Shown here: in pieces, positions 1-13,451 of the stretch
Layout of the letters: every line of letters starts with the position of its first letter
Numbering within the stretch: the stretch's first letter is position 1
Source: Tetrahymena thermophila SB210
Taxonomy: Eukaryota; Ciliophora; Oligohymenophorea; Hymenostomatida; Tetrahymenidae
Direction of reading: 5' to 3'
Assembly: GCF_000189635.1 (NCBI RefSeq)
Contig: NW_002476025.1
Coordinates: 186,001 to 250,000 of the forward strand
DNA: 64,000 nt
Program-made: the position numbers and the translations under genes
The notes under the pieces: generated by a model
Database searches by the model: none
Told to the model about the DNA's origin: nothing
The model's input: only the letters and a program-made list of their open reading frames with translations

Positions 1-136
1 AATAAAAAGTTATTCATTTAAATAAATATTCTTAAAAAACTTACACATTAAATTGCTAAATTATATGAATAAATTTTAATATAAAATTATTCTTACGAAT
101 ACAAATTATATTTTTCTTTTTTGTTTATTTTATTTG

Positions 137-2683
137 TCATGATGCTATTTTTGTAGAAACTTTTTCTAACTTTTCAATAAAACTTGGAAAAAAGTACTAA
201 CCAGAACGAGAGAGCTCATTTATATTATAATCCTATGATATAATTTCATAATTATTCTACTTTTAAGGTATTGGCATAGTATGAAAATTATCCTTTGATT
301 GAGATGATTGCATGGAATACCTCTTATTAGCTGCTATTAGGTTATGATTTTAATATATAGAATAAAAAGAAATAAAATTTTACTGTATTCCTCAGGCTAT
401 CCTTAAACCATTTTGATAAACTGTTTATTTTTACTTTGTAGAACTTATTTTTTTTCTTCCTCAAACTTATTTTTTCCTACAACCTAAATAAATAAATAAT
501 TTCAAAATTAAAAAAAACGAATTAACTTTTTATTAAAATTACAATAAAATCATTTATGGGTTATTCGAGAATGACCATTTTTCCTTTTAGTTTTTGTTAG
601 CTCTCTCTGACTTTGCTTTCAATATAAAACTGGCTTGAAGTTCTTTTGTAAGCAGAAAATGCGCTCGAGGAAGATAAGTGAAAATTATTTGGATCTTGTG
701 CATTTCTAATTACTTCTATTTCTTTATTTTAATCAAAAATAGTGACAGTCATAAATCCACTAAATATATCAGATTAAGTATTTTCTTTTGTGTCAATTAA
801 ATCTTTTAGCTTTACTTTTTATTTATTCCTTTCATATTAATCTTCTATGCTAGGAAGATTCAATACAACTTTTGACTTCTTTACTTAAACAGGGTCTTCA
901 TCATTGCTCTTTTTATTTATGTCTTCTGTATATGTCCTCTTATGAGGTTTTTAATCATCTTATTCTTGTTTTTTATCTTTTGGATACTTTCTTAAATACA
1001 TGTACCATATTCTTCAATTTTTTTTAAAATTAAAATTTATGAAATTGTAAATTAAAAAAAATTATTATTTCATTTAAATAATTATTTATCAAATTAATTT
1101 TTTTTCCTGGAATAAAGCTAAATAATTTTTTGGGTTCAGAAGCTTTATCTTGCATTTTTATTGTTAAATTTAAATAAATTTTAAAACTTATTTGAGTAAA
1201 TTACCTTTTACCAAACCTCTCATCCTCTGTTTTAAGGTTATCAAAAGCCTATGCATATTCCACTTTTCTTCTGTGTTATTCTCCTCGTAGCATACAAGAA
1301 TCTGTAGGTTATCTTTAACTAAGGATAGCTAGCTATTTTATTTATTTATCCCAATCATGTAAATGCTTTTAATAATTATCTAAAACCCTTTCTTCTCTTG
1401 TTATTATATTTTTTTATTCTAGTGGCATGTCATTAATTAATTTTTATTCCATTAGAGTTGACTGTTGGTGTCTCTCTTCTATTAGTTTTATATCTCTAAG
1501 AAGATCATCTTTAGAAACTAAATATAATTTATTTTTTTTTATTTTATAAATACTTTTTAATTTCAATAAAAAAGAAAAAAAACCTTCAATTTATGATTCG
1601 TTTCTTTTCATTGTTTTCTTTTTTGGTTGGACTTATTGCTTAATTACACTTTATGTTGTATCAGGTCTCATTACAAAAGATTTATCAGTATGAATTGAAA
1701 GCTACTTTATTAATAAAAAACTATAATTAGAATTCTTAAATAGATTTATTTGATTAAAAAGTATTAATTTGTTAGCTTACTTTCGCAAATGAGTTATTTT
1801 GATTATACTCACTACTACTGTTTTTAGTCTAAAACATTTATCTTTTAATTGCACTTTTATTTTCATCTTCTCCCTTTGAGAAAGATTCTTTTTAAAACTA
1901 TGAAGCTCTGCGTGCTTTGCTTAATTATTTTTCTTGCATTTCCTTTTGTTTCATATACCATTAAGGTTATCCAACTAATGTATAATTTACTAGCTTTCCA
2001 CTATTATCTATGCGAGGCCCTACATTAAATTCTTTATACATGCTATGATTTATAGGATTATTTTTCTCAAGGAAAATATTTTTCTCTTTTGTGCGATCAT
2101 CTTGAGTTAAGGGATTTGGACCTATGAACTTACTTACTTGAAATGCTGTATCTTGTTTGCAAGACTATAAACTATTTTTAACACTTAAATTATTTGAATC
2201 TTCTCCTAAACCTTTCTTTTCTGAATTTTTCTAAATATTCCCTTGAGTTACTGTCAAAGATACGGTCTTTTTGACATCTGTACTTCCTCCAATAGTCAGA
2301 ACTCTATTTTTTTACACATCTAAAGGAGAAAGAAAATTTTTTTGATTTTATATTGGTTGCTTATTTTGATTTTGAATGCCCTTAAGTCCTATTATAGAGT
2401 TATAGGTATTAACTTTATCATTCTTTTATTCTACCGAAAAGTAATTCGATCTATCTGTAAAAGCAGCAGAAGTACCTAATAAAGAATTTTACTGATCAGT
2501 TGTTTATGTAAGTTTTTATTCGTTTTCATACTTCTTAATATCTTTAGCTAATATATACTTTTTTGACTTCTCAGATACAAGAGAGTTATTATCTTTTCTG
2601 ATATTGCTTTCTACCATTTGAAAATAATCAAAATTATTTTAAGAAGATATTGTAGAAATATTTGTTTGTATTTAACTCTACAT
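137..2683 (-). CDS. Asn/Gln-rich hypothetical protein, six exons
   Basis: The product is about 699 residues and I do not recognise a family. Exons on the minus strand are 2683-1781, 1701-1584, 1517-1205, 1011-543, 483-384 and 333-137. All junctions are GT-AG and keep one frame to TGA at 137-139. The first exon (about 300 residues) is low complexity, rich in Asn, Ser, Gln and Lys. The middle part is charged and probably helical: about 50 residues begin at EERVLDNYQKHLHDWDKQIK and contain WYMYLRKYPKDKK. A more ordered block contains LKDLIDTKENTQ and GFMTVTIFDQNKE. No signal peptide or membrane segment is visible. The start is the first ATG of the open frame. The gene model is fairly secure because of frame consistency; the function is unknown. 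Confidence 0.75.
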
Positions 2684-3743
2684 TTTTAGTTATTAAAATA
2701 AAAAACCACTTTGATTTTTAAAATGAATTATTGAGTTAAAATTATATTATTTATTTATTTATCTATCTAATATATTTACTACTGTTCCAATAAATATAAA
2801 AGCTTATTATTTATTTATTCTATCTTTCTTTTAAATTTTTCAATCAAATTGGTTTGATTAACCAAAAAAATCAACAAAAGTTATAATCTACTCAAAATAA
2901 AAATAAATAAATAATCGTTTTTTTTATATTATTCTAATCATATCATTAAACTATTATTCAAATCATTAAATTTGAACATCACAAAAAAGTTATTTGCAAA
3001 TTTATAATAAAAAAAATATTTTTCAATAATAAAAATAAAATGAATAATTATTAAATATGCACTAAAAAATTACCCATTTGATTATTTTACTACAAATAAA
3101 ATTGAGATATCATAAACATTTTAAGTAGAGTCTCTAATAATACCCTAAATTCCTGCATTAATTATCAAAAATTAAATCACGAATCTTTAACAAAATAGTT
3201 AATTTATTTTCTTTATTTGTTAGGAATAAAAAATGACTAAAACTAAACAAATTATTTTATTACAGTTATTTTCATAAAATTTTATCAAAAAATAAAAATT
3301 ATTTTTTAAAATTTATTTAAATTATTTGTATTTTATATAGATTAGATAAAATATTATCATTAATTAGTGGAACGTTTATATCAGATATTATATCATTTTA
3401 GTTTATTGAATAACATAAAAATTAAAAATGAAATTAATCATATAATTAAAATCTACTTTGTGGTTTATATTTTAATATGAGAAAAAAATCAATTTAAAAA
3501 ATTACACTTAGCTATTTTGTTTTTATTCAAAAATATATCAGATTCAGTAGATTTTTTATTTATAAACGCTTGATATCACTAACTTTAAATACATAAATTT
3601 TATAACTTTATTTGTTTTATCAATTAGATTGAGCTATCGCTAAAGTTTAGAATAAACATTATTAAGAATATCAGATAAGCAATATAATTAAGCTAATTAG
3701 TTAGCTCAAATAGATTATTTTATTTCCAAATTTAGATAAATTT
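2684..3743. other. intergenic, very AT-rich
   Basis: This is the divergent spacer between the minus-strand gene ending its 5' side at 2683 and the plus-strand gene starting at 3744, so it must hold both promoters. It contains short TTTA/AAAT runs. I see no coding frame, tRNA or clear motif. Confidence 0.6.
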
Positions 3744-6700
3744 ATGATCGGCACTTCAGTTTTAAGTCAAGCTGGCTAATAGCTGCTTACTCCAGCAAGA
3801 AATTTGCAAATGAGTCCTTAAAAGAGTGGTGAAAATATGAAGAACCTACTTTAATATGATTTAAGAGATAGCCAAATAAATAATTCAGCAAGTAGATTCA
3901 AATAAAAGCAGCCTCTTTCTTATTCTGATTATTACTTTAGTTAAAACCCAAATAGCAAGGAAGAATATGCTAAAATGCTAGATGCTTAAATTGAACAAAA
4001 AAAGTAGTATTAAAACATTCAAAAAGAATATTAGAGAAATAATAAAGATTTAGGGAAAGTAAATAACATTAATCCTCACTTGATTCCTGAACCTTAAATT
4101 GCGACCAACTATGGATTTTAGAATACAATGTAAACCTAGTAGACAAATCAAGGTTTCAGTTAGCTAATGAAAAGTACAGGAAATTATGACAATGTATTCT
4201 TTCCTAAAAATGAGCTTTAAAGAACTAATAAGGACAAGTTTTAAGTTGATAGATAGACACCCTAGTAATCAAATGCATTGCTAAAACTAACTGGCCAATC
4301 TACAAACACTATAATCCCTTTAAGATTGTCACAGAGCCAAATGAATATATAAGATTAAGGGTAACCCTTTTTGCAAAGCTAGATGAGTTAAGCAAAATTA
4401 AGTAAATAATGAATGAATGATTTAAAATAATTTTAAAAATATAATTTTTTTATTAATGCATATGTAATGCAATGAAATGAATTATCTTTTTTTTATTAAA
4501 CTAAGCGAACACTTTGTAAAATCAATACTCAATTACTGGAGGAACTATTTAAAAGAAGACTGTCAATTTTAGCATGCCTTACAATAGCCAAAAATAGACT
4601 TTAGGATAAGAAGATAAGGAAACATTTTTCGATAAATGGAGAGAATAAAGTAATAGCTATTGGAGTAAACCATAAAACTATAGAGGAATATTGAAAAAAG
4701 AGAATATAGCTGAAAGTTAACTATTAGAGAAAGAGAGGAAGCAAAGAGAACTTAACTAGGCCTTGTAGGAGTAAATTTTATACAAAAAAAAAAAATAAGA
4801 ATTGGAGGAAAGATAGAGAAAGTTAGAAGACTTGGTTTTTGCTGAGAAGCTGAGAGCCGAGCAAAGAAGTGAACCAAGACCTTTGAGCTCAGTTAATGAT
4901 TTGAAATAAATCAAAGCAGTTGCTGCTCAGCAAGACCGTCTGTAGTAAAGAAATCTAGTGAGTAGAAAGTTAAATTCAAATAGCTAAAATAAATAAAACT
5001 TTGAAGATGTTAAAGAGTTGCCGAGGACACCACCAAACCAAAGCAACAGAAATTCATTACAAATGGAAGGGCCAATGGTGAGAATTGAAAAAATTATAGA
5101 TTTTTCTTCTAACAGAGCTAAGGCACCTTCTCCTAGAAATAGAAAATCCTCACAAGGTATGAATTAGCAAGATTTAGTATTGAGTGAAGTTAGGGAAGCT
5201 GCAGAGCTTGATATGGACTACATCAAGGATTATTACGAATTTTAAAAGAAGGTTTTTAACAGGTAGATGGCTAGTTTGCAAAAAGAAGTAAAAAATTCAT
5301 TTGATATATTTTATTGAATTCAATATATTAAACACTTTATCTTACAATACCAAATATTATCAGTGAGTGTATGGTTGGAATTCACATCATTTTATTCAAA
5401 AATTGACATACATTTTTCTGAAATAAAAGAATAGCAAATAAAATTTTTTTATTTTTTCTATGGTTAGTATTTCAAATTAAAAAATTTGTATTTGTGATCA
5501 ATTTTCCTATGTTTTGTTTGCCATGCTCATTAAATTTTTTTCATATATTAAAATTTCAGGTCTCGGGATTTAATGACTAAAGGACATAAGTTTTTAAAGA
5601 TATGCTTTAGCTAAGAGAAAAATCTAAGTAAGACCACTTATTAAGTTTAATGTAACCTAGAGATGTTTTAGAAGATAGTAAATATATAATGGCATAGAGA
5701 AAATAAAATTTATATAACTTTCACTAACTAGAGGATATAAAAAGCTTGAATGAAGGCAGTAACCCATATCTTTAGGGAATTAAATATTTACCATCAAGCA
5801 ATTATAACTTCTAAAATTACTATAGTGACAAATAAATAAACTAGCTTGTTAGTCACAGCTAATTGGTTCCTCAGTCTCAACTTGCAAAACACAAAGGCAA
5901 AAAGAAAAGAGCTTAGTAAGATAACTACGATGAATAAATTATTGGAGAGGTAAAAAGAAAATTAGAATTTTATGAAAGAATAAATAGGAAGAAACCTCAT
6001 TCTGCTGGATCTAAGCCGCAAAAAAATTTAAATGAAGAAAACTCATCTAGCCAAAATTATTAAGAAAATGGCTAAAACAAAAACTAAAAACCAAAAAACA
6101 AAAAATAAAAAACTGTTGAAAATGAATTTTTAGAAGATGAATAAGATGCTAACTAATAATCATTAAATGCCTCTACATTATAGATAGAAAAATAAAAAAG
6201 GCCATAATCATCAAAGAATTATGTGGAATTATAGACAGTAATAGACCTTGAAAAATTTAGGAAAGAAGCTTTTAATGGGAGAAAATTAGATTTTGAAATT
6301 CTATAAGAAAATGAGAAAGAGCATCAAAGTTAGGTAGAATAATATATATGGGATATCTTGAGCTAAAACAGTGATGAGTATGATGAATTAGACCAACAAA
6401 TTGATGATTGTATGAATGATATTGAAAAAATGGTCAACAAAGAAGCTATATAAAATCCTCCATAAATTGAAGATAAAAAGTTAAGCGAAATAGAAATGCA
6501 AAGAAAAATGAAGGCCTTTTTGAAAGGTAAAGAGTTGTAAAATGAACATCTTTAACTACTTCTTAGAGAATAGGCAAAAGAAAAGCTCAGACAGATAGAG
6601 AAAGAAAATTTATAATTGTATGGTTAGTTCGACAAAAACTTTTAAAATACTCCCAAAGATTATGTCAACTTATACATATAAAATGCAGATATAAATATAA

Positions 6701-7242
6701 AAAGTTAGAATCATGAAAATACAAGCTAGTAAGGGTTACAATAATAAGAAAATTTTGGTTAACATTTTGATAATTAAGAGAGTGTCAAATAAGAGAATTA
6801 AGATTAATAAAATGAAGAGAGCCAGTAAAAATAGGCGTATAGCATCTAGGAAAATAATAAAAATGATGAAAATGGGAAGAATTAAAATTATTCATCTCAA
6901 AGAGAATTTCATAAAATTGAAGAAATAAACGAATCTGGATTCTCGGAATTTAAAGAATAATAGAGTTAAAAAGATGATAAAGAAAATGAAGAGTAAATGG
7001 AGAATTTGAAAAATAATACCTTTCAATAATAAAATCTAGTTAATTCAAATCAAACATAAAGCTACACCCATAACAAAGATTAAAGAAAAGAGATTAGAAA
7101 TGATTTAATCAATTTATATGACAATGTTATTAAAAGTAATAAAAAAGCTTATGATAAAGACCTTTTCTAAACAAGCTTGAATAACATAGATGAAATGCTA
7201 ACTTATTTTAGGGAACCTCCTTAAAAGAAAAATTTATATTGA
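3744..7242 (+). CDS. coiled-coil, Gln-rich hypothetical protein, three exons
   Basis: The product is about 1040 residues. Exons are 3744-4401, 4506-5287 and 5560-7242, ending at TGA 7240-7242. The N-terminal 220 residues are Gln/Asn/Ser-rich. Exon 2 then opens with a conserved-looking stretch (DKWREQSNSYWSKPQNYRG) followed by a strongly charged helix with heptad character (LLEKERKQRELNQALQEQI, then KKKKQELEERQRKLEDL). A second helical block contains EVREAAELDMDYIKDYYEFQ. The C-terminal third is Glu/Gln/Asn-rich and ends with a short ordered tail (IDEMLTYFREPPQKK). Coiled coils with Pro-rich linkers are common in ciliary and centrosomal scaffold proteins, but that is only an inference. The frame holds over both introns. 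No membrane segment is visible. Confidence 0.8.
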
Positions 7243-7789
7243 AATAATTATTTATCTGTTTGTTTATTAAGCTTTTACTCACAATCAAAATTTTTTATGC
7301 TGTTAATAAGAAATAATTAATTTCTCTAATTAATGCTTAAATAGAGACTAAAAAAAGGGATTTTATGAATAGATTTAATTAGTTTTAATTATTTTTCATT
7401 ACTTACACAATTATTGGTCAGCGTTTTAATTAACATAATTTTTAGTCATTTAAATTAATTTGTTTATTTTTCAAATAAATGATTTGACAGTATTTTTAGA
7501 CTTTTATGTTTAAAAAAATATAAGTATGATTGATTTCTTTACTTTCGAATTATATTCATATTCTACAATTTAAAATAGAGATAAAACTATTAATTCATAC
7601 ATACATACACACATTACATAAACAAATTTTATACAAATAAAGGTTTTTACAATTATTACTTAAAGCTAACATTTTAGTTTTGTTAATTATAAAGAGTATT
7701 TTTTATTAGTAATAACTATATTGTTTGAAAGAAAGAAACAAACAAACAAATAAATTTATTAAGATTAAAGCAATAATTTGATTAGTTTG
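7243..7789. other. intergenic between convergent genes
   Basis: This is the 3' side of both neighbours, AT-rich with short CATA and AAAC simple repeats near 7595-7620 and 7735-7755. I see nothing coding. Confidence 0.5.
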
Positions 7790-8182
7790 TCATTATTTTT
7801 AAAATATTAGGATTATTATATTTATTTAATTTTTTGTTTATATTAAATGAGCTTCTTTTAAATCATAAGGAAGAAAATACATTTTAACAAATTCAATATC
7901 AATAACATTTTTAAATACCATTGCTGTTTCTGTTTCTGATTTTAGTATTTCAATTATTCCTTCATAAATTTTATCCAATTTTTCTTATGTTATCAAGTTT
8001 TAATCTGCAGAAGGAAATTTTTTTAATATATATTGGTTAATTTTTTCATAAGAAAGGATATTAGCAATTGTTACAGGTTTTTTATTATTCTTTAATTCAG
8101 CCTGCATGAACACAGGTAGTATGTTATCTAGAAGTTATTTTATCTGATTTTTATCAAAAGTTTTAACAGTATTTTGCTACAT
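7790..8182 (-). CDS. small hypothetical protein (about 130 aa)
   Basis: This is a single open frame of 131 codons under the TAA/TAG = Gln code, with ATG at 8182 and TGA at 7790-7792. The product begins MQQNTVKTFDKNQIKQLLDN and contains KKPVTIANILSYEKINQYIL, EKLDKIYEGIIEILKSE and FVKMYFLPYDLKEAHL. It looks helical and soluble, with amphipathic Leu/Ile spacing and normal use of Glu and Lys codons, unlike the AT-rich noise around it. The last 15 residues are Ile/Asn-rich and may really be intron or 3' UTR, so the C-terminus is uncertain. I do not recognise the family. It lies alone, with about 2 kb of empty sequence on its 5' side. Confidence 0.6.
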
Positions 8183-10265
8183 TTTCTTATTTGTTATTTT
8201 TTTTCTTTTTTTAACAATTTCTATTAAAATTAATTATTACATTTACTTTTTTAATTATTTTTCATTTAAAATTTATTTTTAAAGATAATAAATGTATTTT
8301 ATTATGTATATCAATTAACATTAAATACAAATATTTCTTTTTCTACTCTTCGATTTTAGATAATTATATTCAATTTTATTATTCATTATCATTATTTCAA
8401 TATATAAAATTTTTATAAAATATTTCAATAAAAAAAAATTTAATTAAAAATCTAAAATAGTAAAAATGTTATAAAATAATGTTTTTCAACGTAGAGATAA
8501 ATATTGACATCAATGCACTCTTCAAGATATTAAAATAAATAAAATGATTTATGGATTAATACTAAATCTACATTTAAATTTAATACACTTAAAATCTGAG
8601 AATTAAACATTTCTAATAAAAATTAAAGTCAAAATAAAAGAAAAATACAAACATCATTATCATAATAAAACAATTGATCTCACAAAAAGTAAATTAATTT
8701 ATAGTTCTAGGTCACAAATTTTTATTTTATTTATTCATTCTTTTAAAGACTTTTCCCATTAGAGCTAATTCTAGTTTATTAAATATGAAAATTAAAAAAT
8801 TTTAGAATCATATTTGTACTAAAATAAATATTATTTATTAACGGTTTAAAACATTTTTAGGTTCCATAAAATATAGCATTTATTTTAGGTTAATGATAAA
8901 TTAAAAATAAATGTTTAATGACAATAATTTCTTAACTAAAAAACAGTGAATATAAATCCCCTTTTTCTTATACTTTTAAATTTTAATAAAACTTGTTCTA
9001 AAATTTTGAAATGTAATAATGATACTCCTTGATTATTGATATTTATTAAAAAAAAAGTATTTTAATTAATAGAAAAATCAAATGTTTCTGAATTTTCATA
9101 CATAAATTTATTGCAAATGAGATACATTCGTACTATCTTAAATGTGTAAGGTTAAAAGAATTTATATCTTATAATAAAATCAATTTAAATTTTGCTTAGT
9201 TTGTATTTATATCAACTAAATATATCATTTTATTGAAAACAAACTATTTAACATATAAATATTTTATTTTAGATTCAAAATAAGTTAAGCGAGTCAATTT
9301 CTCTCTTCTTATTTACAACTTTTTTGATGAGCCTCACATTAAAAATAAAATAAATTCTTTTATTATAATTTCCTATTATATTTTTTTTCATAAAAATATT
9401 TAATATCAATTTTATCAAATGTGAGTAAAGAAATTACCTTCACATATTGATTTCAACTAATTAAAATTCAAAATATTTTCTTAATAAATGTATAATTTAC
9501 TGATAAAATGTTTAATAAAGTCAATAAACAAAATAAATCCTAAAATATAGACAAAACCCTATATGAATTATCAGAAAAAGTATTTTTAACAAACTGTTAA
9601 CTTACTAGAGAAGTCATTTTAATTTTTTTGTCTTTTTTAATTAACGTTGAACAAATAAGCACATAAATAATTCCAAAATAAATAATTTTTATCTGCAAAT
9701 TTTTTTTTATTTGATTAAAAATTTTAAATCAATATATCTTAGTAAATATATTAATTAATTAATTTAGAAGAAAAGCTTCAAAATAAATTTATAAAATTGA
9801 GATAAACAAAATATTAATTTCTTTATTGAATATTCAGATTTCCTTTAAAAAAATAATTTTTTTATTCAGAGAAATTTAAAATACTGAAAAGGTAAAAATA
9901 AAAAATAAAATAGCTAACTTAGCGCAAATATGAAAGAAATACTTTTATTAGCTTTTTATTTTTTAACAGAGTTAAATTTATATTAAATCTTTGGTTATTA
10001 TTTATTTTATTTAAATATTCATTTTTAATAATAACTCTATTTATCACTCTAAATATAATTATTTCGTTTTTACAAAAAATATTTACTTGCTTAAAAAATG
10101 TATTTTTTATTTTATTAAATTTAGAAATAATTAAGAACTTTTAAACTAAACTAAACTATACTTTTTAACTAACTAATTTCACAAAAAAAATAAAATAATA
10201 TGAAAAATAAATAACAGTATTAAAATGAATAATTTGGGTTGCTTTATTTTATTTATATTTATGAA
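8183..10265. other. 2-kb AT-rich intergenic stretch
   Basis: No reading frame with coding-like codon use was found on either strand, and no small-RNA signature. The sequence is almost entirely short A and T runs. Confidence 0.5.
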
Positions 10266-13200
10266 TCATGAATGCTCTTTCATGGATTATTGGCTTTGAA
10301 GAGTTTAAAATGTTGAAAGTGACTTATCTTTAGTAGAAACGGGAGTTAAATCTTTTTTTATTTCCTAACTACCAACTTACTGTAAGTTTTGCTTTTAAGA
10401 TCTTAAGAAGCAAAAGTTGTTAGCTTCATTTATTAATGTTTAGAAACATCTAGTATTAAATTCACCTTTTATAGCCAATTCTGGCTTTTCTTACTTCTCA
10501 TGAATTTGCATTACTATTTCTAATGCATCATTTACTACTTATGGAATAACTTAACTTTACACAACAGTGTCTTTTTAATATATATAAAAAATCATTTAAT
10601 TTTTAGAAAATGTAATCCAATAAGAAAGAGTTTATTATTTCATTCATATTAAAAATATTTCAAAAATTTCAGCAACGAATTAAGAAAAAAAGTTATTAAT
10701 TATTTTTAATTAAATTAATAAAATTATTTCAAATAAGTTTAATTAATTTTTTACCTAAATGAAGAGCCGGATTATGATTCATTTCAATCAAGTAAGGAGT
10801 AAAATCGCTTCCTAATAAGATATCACAACCTAGTAATTCAAAGCAGCCTTATTTTTTATCTAATTTTTTCTCAGCTGAACGTATAACATAAGTAAGAACA
10901 GATTTTATTTTCTTTTTTAATTCATCTAGTTATTTTAGAGAAACGTTGTAGTTTTACATGACATATTTCTTTTTTTATAAAGTTTTTTTATTGAATTTAT
11001 AGAAAAGCTAAATTAATTTTAAGAAAATTAATAATATTAATCGAAAGCAGCATTTTATGTGTTAGCATTTAAAACTTTAACAATAAAAGATATTTTTAAT
11101 TTTATAAATTAAACTATAATAAGGTTATCAAAAAAATATATTCAACTAAACTCATAAAAAGTAAAATTAATTTTACTTCAAACCTCTCTACACTCCAGAT
11201 AGTGTTTTCTTTGTTTTTTTAGAAATTAGGATGTTTCTTTTAAATAGCAGCATTAGTTAAGTGAGTGAATTTTTCATTATTATCATCAACATTTTCTATT
11301 TTACATTATAATAACTTATTAATAAATATTTAAAATATCTACATAAATTGCAAATATTTCATATCAAAAAATATATTTTGATTTTTTCAAAATATTTATA
11401 TTCATATTTTATTTTTAACTTTATCATTTAAAAAATAAAAAAATTATTTTATTAAATATTTGTGACTAAATTTTTACTTATAAATTTCATTGATTGCTTT
11501 GTGTTACTTATTTTACATTTAATTAGATATTTAATCATTCATCAAAGAGATAAAAGTTTAATAACTTTTTAACATATCTCATTTAATTCTCTAATCAAAT
11601 TAATTTATATTTTTACGAATTATATGTCAGTTAATTTTTTATTTTATTAAATTCTTTCTCTAATTTTATTTTTGCTTTATTTAAATCTGAAGATGTAAGT
11701 TGGAAAAACAAACATACTTTAAACAAACATTTTAATTTAAAAGAATTTATTAAATCATAATAAAATAGAAAACAATTCAATTATTAAAAAAATAATATAC
11801 CTTTATTGTAGTCATTCATGGAGAGACGAAGGTACCCAGGATTATAGAGGACAAGAAGAGGATCAGTGCATGCAATAAAAACGTAGACACGCATATCAAA
11901 TTTCTTTTTATCAAGTAGTAATGGGCTTTCTATATATCTTTATATTATACATTTCTTATGGAAGACTTAGAATTTAGTTGAAGCAATAGACTTACCTTAC
12001 CTAAGGGAATAACTCTAAGACTTTAAACGAGTAAATTCATCTTTAAACTTTTTAATATCAGACACCATTTAAATTCCTTTACCACAATTAAAATTGGTTG
12101 GTTTGTTTATCCATAAACCAGTATTTTTCTAGTTCAAAAAGTTCTATTCTTCTATGGAATAATCGTCTCTGGTCACATCTAAGCGAAATGTTTCAGGCAT
12201 AAACTAGGAAGAATGAATACCATAGGAGCTAGCTAAGAATTTATCTTTTGACTCAAAATCTTTTATAGTTTATACAAGCCCTGACTTAGTTGCGATAATG
12301 GAAATATTTTGAATGTGATTAACCTTATTAAGAAAGATAATAATATAAATTTATTAATAATTAGATTATAATAACAGAACTTTTATTTAAATTTTCTATT
12401 ATGAAAAAGTTAGTTTCAACACTAATATATAGATAGATAGATTGATAATTTGATAGATTCTGGATATAAGAAAAGACAAAATGATTAATTTGAAAAAAAC
12501 GCCAAATAAAAATGAAAGAGCATAAAATAAATTAAATAATTTTTGCTCAATTTCACTCATTTTTGTTTTAAAAATAAACAAAAAAATGGTTTTGGCGTTA
12601 AATTTCTTTAGCTATTTTCTTTTAAGATTACAATATTTTTTTGAAATTTTCAGAAATATAGCGAAATTTAATAAAATTTTACTATTTATTATCCATCATG
12701 GAAGAATTGCCAATCTATTTCGTTGATTGTTTATACCCACTTAAAATTAAATTTTGTCCAAAACTTCAAGCTGCTATCTAATACATTCCATCCCCTAATT
12801 GTTATTAAGGTATTATTTAATGAATATCAATTTCTTAGACTATGTAAGATGTGGTATTTTTTAAAAATTGTTTTTTGTTTCTTAGAAATAACTTATTGAT
12901 TGATTAATTGCTACTGCGTTCTAATTGTTTGTTAATTAATATGCTTTAATTAGCATGAAAAGAGTTTGAATATTAATAAATTGCATTATTTTAATAAATA
13001 AGTCTTGGCCTTTAAAATTTTAAGCTAACAAAATAGGATTTACAGAAAAAAATTATTACTTTTTTTCAAAGAATTCTCTTATTAATTGATCATTGTTGCC
13101 TTTCCCAATGAATACACTTTTTTTTTATCCTTAAGGAACTGCGCTTTAAGTCATTATTGGTGGCAATTAGGTTTTATTTTAAGGCTTAATTTGTATTTAT

Positions 13201-13451
13201 AATTGATTGCCTCCATATACGTTTGTCATTGTTTTAATAGACTTTATTTAAGGAGAGGTGTATTACTTAAATTTCTAACCACTTGTTTTAACTGGAGTAA
13301 GAGCTCTCTTTTGAGCATCTTTCTTTTAAGCATAAATCTATGACGAAATATTTTGACCATTTTTTATCACCCTTTTATTACTTTAAAGAGCAGCATAGTC
13401 ATACGCCTATTGTTGCTACAATTTTTATTAATTATTAATCTGTAAAAGCAT
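10266..13451 (-). CDS. tubulin tyrosine ligase-like (TTLL) enzyme, seven exons
   Basis: TTLL enzymes are ATP-grasp ligases that add Gly or Glu to side chains of tubulin and a few other proteins, mainly on axonemes and basal bodies. Exons are 13451-13060, 12794-12683, 12323-12001, 11937-11801, 11295-11177, 10968-10755 and 10570-10266. They give 533 residues, all in frame. A Gln-rich N-terminus of about 100 residues precedes FIGKGNNDQLIREFF. Then come DGQQIVNHIQNI, LWINKPTNFNCGKGIQ (nucleotide-binding Lys and Gly-rich loop), RYIESPLLLDKKKFDMRVYV, FTHLTNAAIQKKHPNFQ, ENTIWSVERFE and FELLGCDILL...YLIEMNHNPALH, with the Glu and Asn metal ligands. All hallmark TTL motifs are present, so the enzyme is probably active. 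The FIGKGNN start and MNHNPALH end resemble the glycylase groups (TTLL3/8/10), but the subtype is an inference. Confidence 0.92.

Noticed and set aside
6713-6928. Lys/Arg-rich 71-codon plus-strand frame
   Set aside because: It is an out-of-frame shadow of the Gln/Asn/Glu-rich last exon of the gene at 3744-7242.
12698-12830. Plus-strand frame beginning MEELPIYFVDCLYPL
   Set aside because: It lies antisense to TTLL exon 2, whose minus-strand reading keeps frame with both neighbouring exons and encodes a recognisable family motif.
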